Shown: positions 10,293 through 21,800, counted from the stretch's first letter. The stretch is 64,000 nt of DNA from Isoetes taiwanensis (GCA_021234155.1 JAJEKV010000004.1:20935619-20999618); one strand, 5' to 3'. Notes: a model not told the origin generated them from the letters alone. A program made the numbers and translations.

Positions 10293-11147
10293 TTCTTGTG
10301 TAATTAAGATTAATCTACGCATGCAACCTATGCTTAGTATGGGTCGCATGCGTTGTTACCGATGATGGGACCACTACGGTGATCTCTAGGGCGTGGTGTA
10401 ATGTCAATGTAGGCATGACCGCGTTTCCGCTTGGGCGAGTGGAAGGTAGATTAGAAAGTCTACTTCTGTCCCACGGAGGTAGACGGCCTCGAGAGAAAGG
10501 AGGTCATTGAGGAATGCATTGATAGGGAAAGCACCTTTAGCCCCATATATGCTTTGATAGGAGGAATCTATCCTTCACGCCCCCCACGCGAGAAGGATAT
10601 CCTCCACGCTGGGCAACTAGAGGTGTAGGCATGAGCGGCATATAGGCATATAGGCGCTGTCTCCGCGGCCATAATGGAAGATTCACCCTCTTCCTACGCC
10701 AGGAGATTAGCCATGCATCCATGTAGATAGGTGGGGTGGTCACCATATAACCAAAATTTTATTAATAATTAAATGGTACTAACGTAGTGTCGACCTGCAG
10801 GCCAATAGAGCGCTCCGGAGGGCAAGGAGGTCGAGCTACGAAGACTTGCAACACAAATTTTGTTGGAATGTGTTGCAAGGAATGAAGAGTACCTCGGACG
10901 TTAATTTTAAATTTTGATAAACTTAATTGTCATGTTAAGTGAGTTATGGAGTAACCTGTTTAGTCATGTTATGAATTGATAAGTTGTTTCATAATATAAT
11001 GTTGTGATAATGTCATAAAAATATTACCTTAAGGTAATCTTAATAAATGTGTAAGGATTATGGTAGTTTTCGTATGTATCAGGTTGATTGCAGGTTAGGT
11101 TGATCCCAAGGTGGGGAGACCCACGATGCTGCGGACAGCATCATTTC
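10293..11147 (+). other. Noncoding tail between pol and 3' LTR, copy 1
   Basis: No coding signal. Conserved in copy 2 (25293-26152). A PPT-like block (CAAGGTGGGGAGA) sits at about 11108-11120, some 40 bp before the true polypurine tract. Confidence 0.6.
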
Positions 11148-11160
11148 AAGGTGGGGAGAA
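11148..11160 (+). other. Polypurine tract, copy 1
   Basis: AAGGTGGGGAGAA immediately before the 3' LTR: the plus-strand primer for reverse transcription. Confidence 0.9.
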
Positions 11161-11305
11161 TGTGACGTTCCAGCACAGTATACGCCCCCAGGACGTATAC
11201 CGTACTGCCTCGTCACGCGTACACGCCACTCCGGCTGACGTGTACGCTAGCGTGTAGCCAGGTGGGTAGCCCTAGGGGGCAACTCGCCAGAAATATGTGC
11301 AACTA

Positions 11306-11447
11306 TTAATGTGCACATTTTCCAATGTACACATTAATGTGGGCACACATTTCCAAGTGGACACTTCATGCCAAGTAGGCCACACCCTTAGGTGCAATTA
11401 ATGTGCACATTTCCCAATGTACACATTAATGTGGGCACACATTTCCA
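11306..11447 (+). repeat. Tandem repeat in LTR U3
   Basis: A unit of about 50 bp (TTAATGTGCACATTTTCCAA...) occurs at 11306 and 11398, a 92-bp period, before the LTR TATA box. It contains palindromes such as TGTGCACA and TGTACA. Present in every LTR here, so likely part of the U3 promoter. Confidence 0.75.
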
Positions 11448-11551
11448 TGTGTGCACATTTGGCCACCTAGCCCTTAAAGGCAAGTGGGCCCATTTCCAAT
11501 TATCCCACATGCCAAAAGGGGATAATTGGAAACCCTAGCCACCCCCCTTGT

Positions 11552-11559
11552 CTATATAG
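11552..11559 (+). promoter_or_regulatory. LTR TATA box, copy 1
   Basis: CTATATAG within TTGTCTATATAGGGTAGG. In both copy 2 LTRs the site reads CTATTTAG, a weaker TATA. Confidence 0.6.
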
Positions 11560-12850
11560 GGTAGGAAACCCTAACTTGCCCATTTTCGATTTTAGGGCTT
11601 TAGAACTCTGTTTTGGCTGCCTCAACAGCCAAAACCGCCTCCCCGCACTCTGCTTTGGGAGAATTGCATCCTTAGTTTCCCTTGATTCGAAGGCCTCGGC
11701 CAGGATGGTCGAGCTCAGTCGAGGAGCCCCTCAAGGATCAGGGTATTTGGCCAATTAGATAGTCTAAACCCCATTTTAGTCATTGAATCAAGAGGTTTAG
11801 CCTATTAAATTGCCCATGGCAGCCCCTCTAGATCTCTAGATATAGATTCTAACTAAAGAACCTAACTCTATGTTGTAGATTAGATCTAGTTCTTTAGTTC
11901 TCTGTGAAGTATATGGATGATGTATCTCTATGAACTCCTTGTATTGGGAAGGGGGGTAGAGACCTAAAGCTTTGTAGATGATGCTCCTAGAGTAGCCTCT
12001 CTAGCACACTGTAGATTCGGCCTGTGCACAAGAGCCACACCGGGATGTGGGTGAAGGGGCCAGACTGGCTAAGAAGGAGGTTCATGTCCTGACTCTTGAA
12101 CGATCCCTCTCGTGTGTAAAGCCCACGGGGATCACCGCGTGACTAGGTCCAATGGCTTTGCCACCGCTGCGTGCGGGCAAGGCATGGGCTCGACACCCGT
12201 GAAGTGGTGTTCACTTTCCAGTGGGTTCAGTCGAATAAGGGCAGTGGCCCTCTAGTCACCTTGAGTCAGCATGTAGATCTCTGGAGGGAGTGATCCCTGG
12301 AGGGAGTGATCCCTACCTGCCCCATCGGAACTGGGAAGATGAGCCCAGGAATAGCCCTTTTGGCTATGCATCCGGCGGGCTACAGTCAGGTCCCGACACT
12401 TTTCAGCCCACTCTGCAAAGTGTGCACAGGAGGGGCGGATGGAGTGGACAACCCTATGCCATATTCATATGCCAGCCAAATCCATTGCCATGAATTCTGT
12501 CCGCAATGAACTCTGGAGACCCAAGCCGTCAGTCATCCCTTCGAGTCTGAGCCTTGGGTAGGATTCCCTATGTGATGTGCTGATCTTTGTCTATGCAGAT
12601 ATGTGGAGGACCATCCTTCGTGATGGTCATGTGATGTTGATGTATGTGCTACTGACATGTATGTTTACGCTTCCGCAGCTAGGTAGGCCCTGAGGGAGAC
12701 GGGGTGCAATGACCCTTCCACTCTTCCCACTGGAACCCATCACGGTTGCAGTGTCATGTGGAGGGCCCTATATTAGCATGGAGCTGGTATGGGGGATGAA
12801 CTCCTGTTTGTATACGGTGAGGGCACCGTATACGAGTAGGGGACGTCACA

Positions 12851-14302
12851 ACTCCCTCTTATATGCATGCCCTAACTCAATGGCTAGGAACATGCCTCTA
12901 AGATGCACCTACTTAAGGATTAAAAAGACAATACATGTAAGGAGGTCCAGCCAGCTAATTATACTGGTTTAGTTGGCAGCCTACTGGAAAGATTTGAACT
13001 CTTGTCCCATGACTTAGGAGCACCCACTGTTTCCGTAAGGTTTATTCGTCGGTGATCATTCCCTCCATTTACCAGGGTTTCTAAAATAAGCACTTTCTAC
13101 TTTTCAGATTCAAGGAAATTGTATACAATAGAACTCCTAGCTCCTGTGGCATATGCATAACAAAACCATAGAGTTTAAACTCAGCCAATTTATAAGAAAA
13201 CTATTGAGAGAATGGGCAAATATTAAATTTTGCATTATCTTACCTTTGCATTCCACAAGCAGGCAATGCTTGGCACCTGGAGATAGACAAGGACTTACTG
13301 ATCCACCACTTATATATATCTTCTCTAACTTGTGTGTGTTGACCTTGAACAAGATCTCAAGCTCCTTAAAAATACTGCAAAAACATCAATAAAGAATGGG
13401 ATTTCAAATCTGATTCTTGAGAAACCCCTAAGTAATAAAGGCAGCAAAGAAAGGAAGATGAGGTTTTGGAATTGCGTCTAAAATACGTACCGAACTCGTT
13501 TTGCCAAGCTTAAGATTTGTCAGTTGGGATTTGCCAGCCAAATGACTTGATTGTTTCGCCATAGCTAGAGCAAGAAAGACTCGTTACCTGTAGCCACAAA
13601 CCATTTTTTGAATGTCCTAAATCGCCCCCTAATGCCCTTACCTGAATCAGCTTCCTGAAGCGCCAGTTTTTTCGAAATTTAGTTGGGGAAAGGAGTCATG
13701 GACTTCTAGGCTTGAAATCATCGGAAATGCCATAGAAGCCGCTGCATCTGAAATGCTCTACTATAGCCATGGCCACTGCATCAGACATTCTCATAGAAGG
13801 AACTCTACTTGCATTGGAAGGAAAAAATGCCATGAAAAAAAATTCCACCACTCAACCGGCTGAAGCAAAGATTTTGTAAATAATTTTTTCAGACTTGAGT
13901 CCTTATCAGTGAGAAAATAACTTCCAAAAAAAAAAGATTAATTTTTACTGCAAAACCCTCAACTCTGGTTTTGATAATCGCCACACCGCCGGAAGAATAG
14001 CAAAGAACAAAAAAAAAAAGCTTCCGTCAGAAAAATGCGGTCTTGAAATAGCCTATCAAACCATATATAATGCATACACTTTGATTCTATTCTTCGAGAT
14101 TCTTCGATGCTCCAGTGCATGCACACCAAGTGTCGAAAAATATTTTTGAGGAACATTTTTTGTATTTTCCTAGTTAATATTTATTGAGGAGGAGCCACAG
14201 CCACGCGACTCCCCTTGCTCAATCAATCCATCTAAGCTTCCTTGAGCAAAGAATGAGTAAGTTTGCACCCACATTCCTTAAAAAAAAAAAAAAAAAAAAA
14301 AT
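12851..14302. other. Spacer between gypsy copy 1 and the LINE
   Basis: No gene recognised. At about 12985-13010 the minus strand has a box-B-like AGAGTTCAAATC, perhaps a decayed SINE. A run of 21 A at 14281-14301 ends the spacer and may be the tail of another retroposon. Confidence 0.4.
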
Positions 14303-14383
14303 GACATTCAGCTTGGACCTCCGGATGGCGGAAGCGCGAGCGCGAGAGCGGGAGGGAGAACAGAAACCCTTCTACCCTAAACC

Positions 14384-14428
14384 ATGAAACTCTTCACGAT
14401 CCTAGTCCAAGGAGACAGATTCTCTTGT
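14384..14428 (+). pseudogene. LINE small 5' ORF, first 15 codons (split by gypsy copy 2)
   Basis: ATG at 14384 opens MKLFTILVQGDRFSC, ending exactly at the last base of the CTTGT target duplication. The frame continues on the far side of the gypsy element at 27841. The whole would be 91 residues. I do not recognise the protein. Confidence 0.6.
14424..14428. repeat. Target site duplication CTTGT, left, gypsy copy 2
   Basis: CTTGT occurs directly before the 5' LTR and directly after the 3' LTR (27836-27840): five bases, as usual for Ty3/gypsy. Confidence 0.9.
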
Positions 14429-16107
14429 TTAGACGTTTCCAAAGACAAAGATAATTCGCCCGGGGCGATACCGCATCGTCTTTGCCACGCCGCATTACCA
14501 CTACCCGGTGACGTGGTACGCGCTTGGCGTGTAGCCAGGTGAGTAGCCCTAGGGGGCAACTTGCCAGAAATATGTGCAACTATTAATGTGCACATTTCCC
14601 AATGTACACATTAATGTGGGCACACATTTCCAAGTGGACACTTCATGCCAAGTGGGCCACACCCATAGGTGCAATTAATGTGCACATTTTCCAATGTACA
14701 CATTAATGTGGGCACACATTTCCATGTGTGCACATTTGGCCACCTAGCCCTTAAAGGCAAGTGGGCCCATTTCCAATTATCCCACATGCCAAAAAGGGAT
14801 AATTGGAAACCCTAGCCAACTCCCTTGTCTATTTAGGGTAGGAAACCCTAACTAGCCCATTTTCGATTTTAGGGCTTGAATCCTCTGTTTTGGCTGCCTC
14901 AAGTACCAAAACGCGCATCCTGCACTTCGGATTAGAGAGTTGCATCCTTAGTTTCTCTAGATTGAGCGTTTCAGCCAGGATGGTCGAGCTCTCGTGTCGA
15001 GGAGCCCCTCAGGGGATGGGGTATTTGGCCAATTAGATAGTCTAAACCCTATTTTAGTCATTGAATCAGTAGGTTTAGCCTATTAGATTGGCCATCCAGA
15101 CTTCTAGATAGCAGATTCTAACTAAAGAACCTAACTCTATGTTGTAGGTTAGATCTTGTTCTCTAGTTCTTCTGTGATGTATATGGATGATGTATCTCTA
15201 TGAACTCCTTGTATTGGGAAGGGGGGGTAGAGACCTAAAGCTTTGTAGATGATGCTCCTAGAGTAGCCTCTCTAGCACAATCGTAGATGCGGCTCAGGCA
15301 CAAGAGCCACACCGGGTTGTGGGTGAAGGGGCCGACCGGGCTTATAAAGAGGTTCGTGTTCGAATCCCTCGAGCCATCCCTATGGTGTGTTAGTGTTTGC
15401 TTAGGGGATCGGTGTGACTAGGTCTAATGGCTTGCCACGCGCGTGTGGGCAAGGCATGGGCTCGACACTCGTGAGGTGGTGAATATGACCTTCCATTGAG
15501 TTCAAGTCGATACACGGCAAAGTGGCCCTCTAGTCACCTTGAGTCAAGCATGTAGATCTCGGAGGGAGAGATCCCTACCGCCCCATCGGGCGGGAGATGT
15601 AACCCGTGATATAGCCCCTTGGCTATGCATCCCGGCGGGCATGGCCAGTCCCAACACTTTTCAACCTACTCGCAAAGTGTGCAATGTGAGGGGCGGATGG
15701 AGTGGACAACCCTAAGCCATGTTCATATGCCGCCCAAATCCATTGCCATGAATTCCATGCGCAATGAACTCGAGACCCAAGCCATCAGCCATCCCTTGAG
15801 TCCCGAGCCTTGGGTAGGGCTCCCTATGTGATGTCTTTGATCTTTGTCTATGCAGATATGTGGAGGACCATCCTTCGTGATGGTCATATGATGTGATGTA
15901 TGTGCTACTGACATGTATATTTACGCTTCCGCAGCTAGGTAGGCCCTGAGGGAGACGAGGGTGCAATGACCCTTCCACTCTTCCCAATCGGAACCCGGCC
16001 ACGGTTGCGGTGTCATGTGGAGGGCCCTCGTATTAGCATGGAGCTGGTATGGGGATGAACTCGTTTGTATACGGTGAGTGCACCGTATACGTGTAGGGGA
16101 CGTCACA
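14429..16107 (+). repeat. 5' LTR of gypsy copy 2
   Basis: 1679 bp. The left edge is fixed by the target duplication and reads TTAGACGTTTCC, a damaged form of TGTGACGTTCC. The right edge is ACGTCACA. The first 100 bp differ patchily from the 3' LTR. Confidence 0.9.
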
Positions 16108-16108
16108 G

Positions 16109-16120
16109 TGGTATCAGAGC
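16109..16120 (+). other. Primer binding site (initiator tRNA-Met), copy 2
   Basis: TGGTATCAGAGC, a full match to the usual initiator-Met primer site, one base after the LTR. Confidence 0.95.
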
Positions 16121-16318
16121 AATGTTCTTGGAGACCAAGAGCAAAGCACTGACCATGCTCCCAGTAGTACTAACTTGATAGGACCCTCAAACCTCGAGTA
16201 GCGGGAAAATTTTTTTTTTTTCCTTCCCTGGGGTAGAGATAGTAATTATCTAAGATTAAGATAAGTAGAGAACATAGGTAGGATGGAATAAATAATCGAA
16301 ATAGCACTTTTGGCCAAT

Positions 16319-16810
16319 GACTCCAAGAGTGCGCCCGGAGCATGTTAGGTTCAGACCTAATGGCCCTTTCGCGCACTCTTAGAGTCGTCACCTCATATAA
16401 ACCCTAGAACTTGACCTTAGGAACTCCAAATGGGAAGATAAAAGATGAAATCCCGATCAAAAGAGTTCGAAATAGCTAGAATTGTATGTTAAAACATCGA
16501 AAAACATTAAGTACAAGTCACTTTTGGAACAGCGACTCCAAGAGTGCGCCAAAGCATAGTTAGGTCCCAACCTAACACCCCTCCCACAAGACTCTTAGAG
16601 TCATCCCAAAAGTGACCCTTAAAAATTAAATGTAAATTAAAAGGGTCAAAGTAATGATAGGATCCCGCTTAAAATGCTTAAATTAGGGAGTAACAAAGAT
16701 GTAAATTGTGTAAATTGGGTGTGTTGGAGCAGAGAAGGTCGACGACTCTAAGAGTGCGCCGAGAGCCTAGTTAGGTCCCAACCTAACACCCCCCCCACAA
16801 CTCTTAGAGC
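16319..16810 (+). repeat. Three palindromes upstream of ORF A, copy 2
   Basis: Units at 16319-16386, 16534-16602 and 16744-16810 start GACTCCAAGAGTGCGCC (or close) and end ACTCTTAGAGTC, with an inner palindrome GTTAGGTCCCAACCTAAC and a C-run. They hold the same position as the GTCTCACACG palindromes of copy 1 but have an unrelated sequence. A fourth lies upstream of ORF B. Confidence 0.85.
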
Positions 16811-16918
16811 CATTCAAGAAGCAGCACCAAACAAGACCCCAATTTTGCCCAAGATTGGGGAGACTTTTGCCGCCAAACCCCCTTAAGATTAAATCGACCA
16901 AACCCTAAAAATCCAACC

Positions 16919-16928
16919 CTATAAATTA
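16919..16928 (+). promoter_or_regulatory. TATA box of ORF A, copy 2
   Basis: CTATAAATTA, about 110 bp before the start codon. The leader motif follows at 16985 as GCCGATCTTTTGGCGCT, which contains an E2F-like TTTGGCGC. Confidence 0.6.
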
Positions 16929-17029
16929 CGGGACATAGGCTCATTTTTAGGGTTCTCCCGTCTTCCTCGAGCTCCTTCTCATTAGCCGATCTTTTGGCGC
17001 TCGCTGCCAAATCGGGGCCGTGTCATACA

Positions 17030-18238
17030 ATGGCTAGGACCAAACAAACCGCCCGCAAAGCCAAAGAGGGAAGATATAGCGCTTCAAGTGCTCGCATGTA
17101 CTGAACGTAAGCTCAAAGATGCCGATTTAAAACCCGGCAAGGTCGACATGGAGAGGCGGCCTAGGTATTACAGGAATTTGGAGAGGAGGCGGAGGAAAGA
17201 GGAAAAGGCAAAGAGGAAAGAAGAAAAGGCCAAGAAGAAAGAGGAAAAGGCAAGAAGAAGAGAAGAAAGAGCCAAGAGGAAGGAGGGGAAAGCGAGAACA
17301 GAAGGTAAGAGGAGGTTGCGTGAACCCGAAGATGACCAATGGCGGGAACAAAGAACCAAGAACAGAGAGGACCCCGACCCCAAATGGAAAAGGGTAATGA
17401 CCCAAGAACCCCCGAAAAAGAAGAGAAGAACCTCGGTCGGCATATCTATAAACGAGCCAACCGAAGGCGAACAATCCCCAACCTCGCCGGAGGAGACGGC
17501 GATATAGCAAAGATTCTTGGAGGCAACCCTTCTCGAACGGGGAATCTTCACACAGCAGCCTAAACCTCAACCCAAAAACAGAGGAAACGGCGAGGAAGAG
17601 CTAAGCCCAACTCCAAACACGCTTGAGACACAGATTAACCTACCCCCCACCGCTTGCCCCCACCATTCGTGGATATGGCAAGAAGCAAAGAAGCTAGATG
17701 CAGAGAAGGCAAATGGGAAGAAAGCAACTAAAACCGCCCGAGACCTCTCATTACACCTTAGGACCAGAGAGGAGGTACAAGAAGGAGTTAGCAGATTACA
17801 AAATATACAAGAAGATGCACGAAGACCACGAGCCTACTACGAAGAAAACAGAGTCAAAACTGTCGAAGGAGGGAGGCCAACTCGGGAAGCATTCCAGCTC
17901 AAACCCCCGCCAGAGCTACGGAACCCCCAAGAAGCCTATGAGGAGATCCCAAGACTCCCCTTTTGCCGAGCCTCATGGGAAATCAAGCACTTCCAAAGGA
18001 GCTACGGATTCCTCATCCCGAGGGCAAAGCATTCCAGGTTTGTCCGAGAAATTTTGTGGGAGTTCGACCCCAACAAGCGAAAGTAACCAACGACATGTTA
18101 CTCGCTTTACAAGAAGCAGCAGAGATGGAGGTTGTACAGCACTTTGAAGATTCATTAGCATGCACTCTCCATGGAAAAAGAGTCACCCTGCAGCCAAAGG
18201 ATATGAGACTGGCTAAGTACATCAAGCGGAGGGACTGA
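17030..18238 (+). pseudogene. ORF A: histone H3-like protein, copy 2 (frameshifted)
   Basis: The start at 17030 gives MARTKQTARKA, matching the first ten residues of canonical histone H3 including Lys4 and Lys9. A frame change follows before 17088. The tail has a long Lys/Arg/Glu helix-like repeat (17180-17310), then INEP and RVKTVEGG motifs that align with INEP and RVRTVEAG of copy 1. The H3 fold starts near 17979 (EIKHFQRSYGFLIPRA), changes frame near 18080, and runs to 18235 with MLLALQEAAE, FEDSLAC, HGKRVT and MRLAKYIK. The His, Asp, Leu and Ile of the H3-H3 contact are kept. At least three indels (near 17080, 17500 and 18080) break it. A copy of a host H3 gene is excluded as the sole explanation because copy 1 has the same long-tailed gene at the same place. 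Confidence 0.88.
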
Positions 18239-18387
18239 TAGAAGGAAATTAACTTTTTTTGTAACTAACAGGATTATATCTGATGTATAAAAATTTTTTG
18301 AATAATAAAATATATATAGTTGTTTAAGAGTGTATATTCATTAGGCACAGTATTAGTTTTGGGAACAATTGGAGTAATTTCACCAGT

Positions 18388-18455
18388 GACTCCAAGAGTG
18401 CGCCAGAGCCTAGTTAGGTCCCAACCTAACACCCCCCCCCAAGACTCTTAGAGTC
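18388..18455 (+). repeat. Palindrome upstream of ORF B, copy 2
   Basis: Same unit as the three before ORF A: GACTCCAAGAGTGCGCC ... GACTCTTAGAGTC with GTTAGGTCCCAACCTAAC inside. Confidence 0.85.
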
Positions 18456-18634
18456 AGCCTAACTTCCCAAGTTCATAACTTGAGCTAGACATACCCAAAT
18501 CGACCAAAAATTATTGCATTAGAACCCTAAGACTATAGGCAAGCCACTTCGAGCCTCAAATTAACCAAGAAACATTAGCCTCATCCCAAATGTCAGGAGT
18601 TTTAGAAACCCTAAAAATTTTAGGGCATAAATTC

Positions 18635-18646
18635 CCTATATATATC
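18635..18646 (+). promoter_or_regulatory. TATA box of ORF B, copy 2
   Basis: CTATATATATCC about 120 bp before the start codon; leader motif at 18696 (GGCGATCTT) and 18717 (GGCGCTT). Confidence 0.6.
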
Positions 18647-18759
18647 CCCAAGATAACCCCCAAGCCTCAACCACGTAATCGCCTCCCGCAATTGAGGCGA
18701 TCTTTCAGCTTAGTCAGGCGCTTCCAGTTTCGTTTGACATCGGCAGCACGCTCTTCGCC

Positions 18760-20285
18760 ATGGCTACAGAAGCCTTCATCAATTGGTATAGCGCCTCCCC
18801 ACATCATCAAGTAGATGTCAATATAGTATTCCAAGTATTTCAAAAGAATTTGACCTTTCAAAGAACCCCGAACTCCAATCCTTTCTCGCCAAAGAAGTCC
18901 TGCAGAATTCCAAGAGAAAGTTGTCCCTAGCTTACGAAGATACCGCCATGCATAGGGTACTTTGTACCAAGGACCGCGATTGCAAACAACCCTCAGTCAT
19001 GTACCCAATATTGCCAAGGCATTGAGGAACAGAACCAACCGCCACCGACCTATATGACCCTAACAAGCAATGGCAAAGTCTTCTTCTCCTACAACACAGC
19101 CTTAGCGCTATATCTAGTATATAGGGCAGAAACCGTAATAGGTGAACCATCAATTCAGCCGCTAGAAGTCACACCCTTGGACGCAGCAGCGGACGAACGC
19201 CTCCTGCTTGAATACGAAGAGACCATAGCAGAAGCATCCGAAGAGAGTGAAAACTCCGAGCAGGAAAGCGAGGATGACATAGAGGTGGACCCAGAGGAGG
19301 AACGCCGGGAAGCGGAACAAGACATCACCCGCTTCGAAGCCGACAGGACCACCCCGAGGATTGCACAACCAATCGGTGGGAATAACAAGCCTAGCACCAC
19401 CATAGTCGGCGACAGGAATACTTGCTGCTAAATGACATCAAAAACCTCCCCGAATGCAGGGACAGAGGCTACCGCGTCGATGAACTCCTTCACCTCCTAC
19501 GGCAACAGCCGGATCTAGAAGACTTCATCGACCAAGAAACGGAAGATTTTCCGGTACAAATACGAGAGGCAGCTACTTACACAGGACACACCATCTCGGA
19601 CATTGAAGCTTACGGCACTATTAGAGGTATGATGTCAGAGGAACTTCCTACGGAGGAGGAGTTTATAGCACTTCAGGAGCAGATGGGAATAAGGGGGAAG
19701 ACAACAAGAGTACTGCAAGGGGAGTCTTCTTCCTCACAAGAGCAGATAGCAAAATTCCAAGGGAGAGCCACAAACCTGACAAGTGTACGAACGCTCTTCC
19801 AAGACTACAAGGAATTAGTTCAAGTACCCGTGGACCAGTATGCATCAAGGCACAGGGGCACCTCAGGGGCACGTGGAGGAGTACCGGGAGCAGCACTCAA
19901 ATATTACCTTCCGCTCCTAACAGACGGTAGAGTAATAATATTTCACAAGCGCTTCAGCCCACGCGGAGAGGAAGCTGTGCAGATGCTGGTAGCACTTTCA
20001 GGATTTGGCATGCACGCACGCCTATCAGAAAAGGTGGACCATGTCATTTTAGTGAAGCGGAAAACAGCCTTGGGCATCTTCGACTTCGCAGTACCCCACC
20101 TTCGACAAGGTAGGTTGGCAGTAACAGCAGCTCATACCTCCCATAGACGGGTGGAAGAGCTAGCATCCGCCATCCGAGGGGGAACAGCAAGGGATATACT
20201 CAGGAACTTGGGAAGTACAGTAGGTACAGCCCAAGTAAAGAAGTTTCTCGAGGACAACCCGTCTTACCGGCGATTTCAAGACTAG
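18760..20285 (+). pseudogene. ORF B: unknown accessory protein, copy 2 (N-terminal half frameshifted)
   Basis: Unrecognised. The start at 18760 gives MATEAFINWYSAS and then DVNIVFQVF. After frame changes near 18850, 19030 and 19430, a FFSYNTALALYLVYRAE segment leads to a strongly acidic stretch (about 19200-19320, EEYEETIAEASEESENSEQ and onward). The last 287 residues (19422-20285) are open: EEFIALQEQMGIRGKTT, a mixed alpha/beta-looking middle (DGRVIIFHKRF, DHVILVKRKT), and the C-terminus VGTAQVKKFLEDNPSYRRFQD, identical with copy 1. The acidic stretch next to an H3 gene recalls histone chaperones, but that is only a composition argument. Confidence 0.65.
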
Positions 20286-20561
20286 TCAGACTCTTGATCC
20301 CGGAGACTTTTTGTATCTAAAATATTATATGATATATGAATATAAATCCTATTGCATTTTAAATGTTTTGTTGATGTATTTTTGCCCCACAATTATACCA
20401 ACAAGCACAATCAATGCAAGAGAACAAAGGAACTAATCATATAACCATGAATTGCTTGTGCATGCAGCTAGAGGCCTAAACGCAGGGGAACGACAACTGC
20501 GAGATCTTATAGAAGAGCAAACCCCACCCAGACCACCCCCGGCAAGGAACCTATTCGAGGA
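20286..20561 (+). other. Leader between ORF B and gag, copy 2
   Basis: AT-rich, similar to 5292-5565. The gag frame is already open from about 20452 (GLNAGERQLRDLIEEQ), so translation may begin upstream or after a splice. Confidence 0.5.
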
Positions 20562-21800
20562 TATGGAACCCATGACCCCAGAGGAGGAGATAGCCCAGAT
20601 GAGGACGGACCTGGAGCAGATAAAGGCATTACTGTCCGCGCAAGCAGGAGTGGGTTCGGTGGGCAACGCTCAGTTGCCGCAAGCATCAGCTCGGAGGGCA
20701 GGAAAAGACAAGAAGAGGAGCAAGAGAAGGAGATCCTCCAGCCCGGAATCTTCCGACTCAAGCTCAGACTCAGATTCCGACTCCGAGGAAGAGGAAGAAC
20801 GTGCCTCAGAAATCGAACGGATGGAAGGCAAGAGGAACACCCTGATGGACGATAAAGAGACACCGTGGCCTCCGACTACCAGAAGAAGGTAGATTCCGCG
20901 ACCGGGCAATGTATGGAAGGCCCGAACTGGAACAGCTTCTCGGGGAGAACAGTCGATTGGAAGCAAGAGGCATGGCTGGGCCGAAATGAGCGAAAGTACG
21001 GAAACGCTTTATAGCATGAAAGATAAAGACAAAGGCGAGTTGCAACAGCCAACTTGAAGGGAGCCGCACGGATTTGGTGGAAGGGTTATGCAAAGGCACA
21101 CGGCTTGAGCAGGGGATGCTTGTAAGTTCAAGAAGTTTGCAAAAGCCTTCAAAGCCATTACGCCCCAAGGGAACATAAGTCCAAAGATGATGCAAAGCAG
21201 TTTTATTGTGTTGCGCAAGGCAACAAATCAGTCCAGAAATATACAGAGGAATTCATGAGGCTAAGGTCAGATGTGCCGGGTTAGGAGAGAAGCATGCAGA
21301 GAAAGCTATATTGAGGGGTGAATGAGGAGATCCGCAAGCTTGTGAGGGCAATAAACCCTAGGACAAGATCGGGCGGAATCCAAGGCTATAAGCTTGCAGG
21401 GCGGGACCTCGAATAGCGGGCACAAGCAGCAAGACTTCCGGGGATAAAAGCAAGGCGACAGGAAGCTATAGCCCTGGGGCAGCCCCCTGTGTCCGGCTAG
21501 AACCCCACTGTGGCGGGAACCGGGGAAGCAAAGAGGAGAAGAAGCGTGTGTCCTTCAAGGACAAGCGGGAGAGGTCAAACTACTCCAAAGCAAAGGCAAT
21601 CCTTTTGCAAGCGATGCCCAAGGAAAAGAGGCAGGAGTGCATAGAAAAGCAAATTGTGCTTCGTGTGCTTCCAGCCAGGCCATAGGACAGCAAACTGCCC
21701 CTACGTCATGAGTGCAGCTCTAGCGGAGTTGGGAGATTGGGATGCCCTGTCAGACGACGACGGCGAAGAGGCCCGCGACTACATCCAGGGTGAGTGTCAC
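20562..21800 (+). pseudogene. gag: gag of gypsy copy 2 (frameshifted)
   Basis: MEPMTPEEEIAQMRTDLEQI start, Lys/Arg then Ser/Asp/Glu-rich stretch, decayed capsid domain (about 20890-21400, recognisable AARIWWKGYAK region near 21063) and a zinc knuckle ([11 protein letters not shown] part clear at about 21667-21700). The 20890-21650 stretch is dense with indels relative to copy 1. Confidence 0.8.

Larger units (their letters stand above)
1..12850 (+). mobile_element. Ty3/gypsy chromovirus copy 1, carrying a histone H3 cassette (5' end outside window)
   Basis: LTR retrotransposon read on the plus strand: partial 5' LTR, initiator-Met primer site, palindromes, ORF A (histone H3-like), palindromes, ORF B (unknown), gag, protease, RT, RNase H, integrase with C-terminal chromodomain, noncoding tail, polypurine tract, 3' LTR. 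The order PR-RT-RH-INT and the chromodomain place it among plant chromoviruses. The internal region is about 10 kb, much longer than usual because of the 4-kb cassette before gag. Pol is broken by several frameshifts, so this copy reads as non-autonomous unless the breaks are sequencing errors. The 5' target duplication lies outside the window; the five bases after the 3' LTR are ACTCC. Confidence 0.95.
11161..12850 (+). repeat. 3' LTR of gypsy copy 1
   Basis: 1690 bp, starts TGTGACGTTCC and ends GGGACGTCACA, so it has the TG...CA ends and a short inverted repeat TGTGACGT/ACGTCACA. Matches 1-1084 and both LTRs of copy 2. Confidence 0.93.

Noticed and set aside
13854-13866. ACCGGCTGAA as left target duplication of the LINE (against ACCGGCTTGAA after the poly-A at 34847)
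   Set aside because: One base differs and it would put a 21-base A-run inside the 5' leader; too weak to fix the border.
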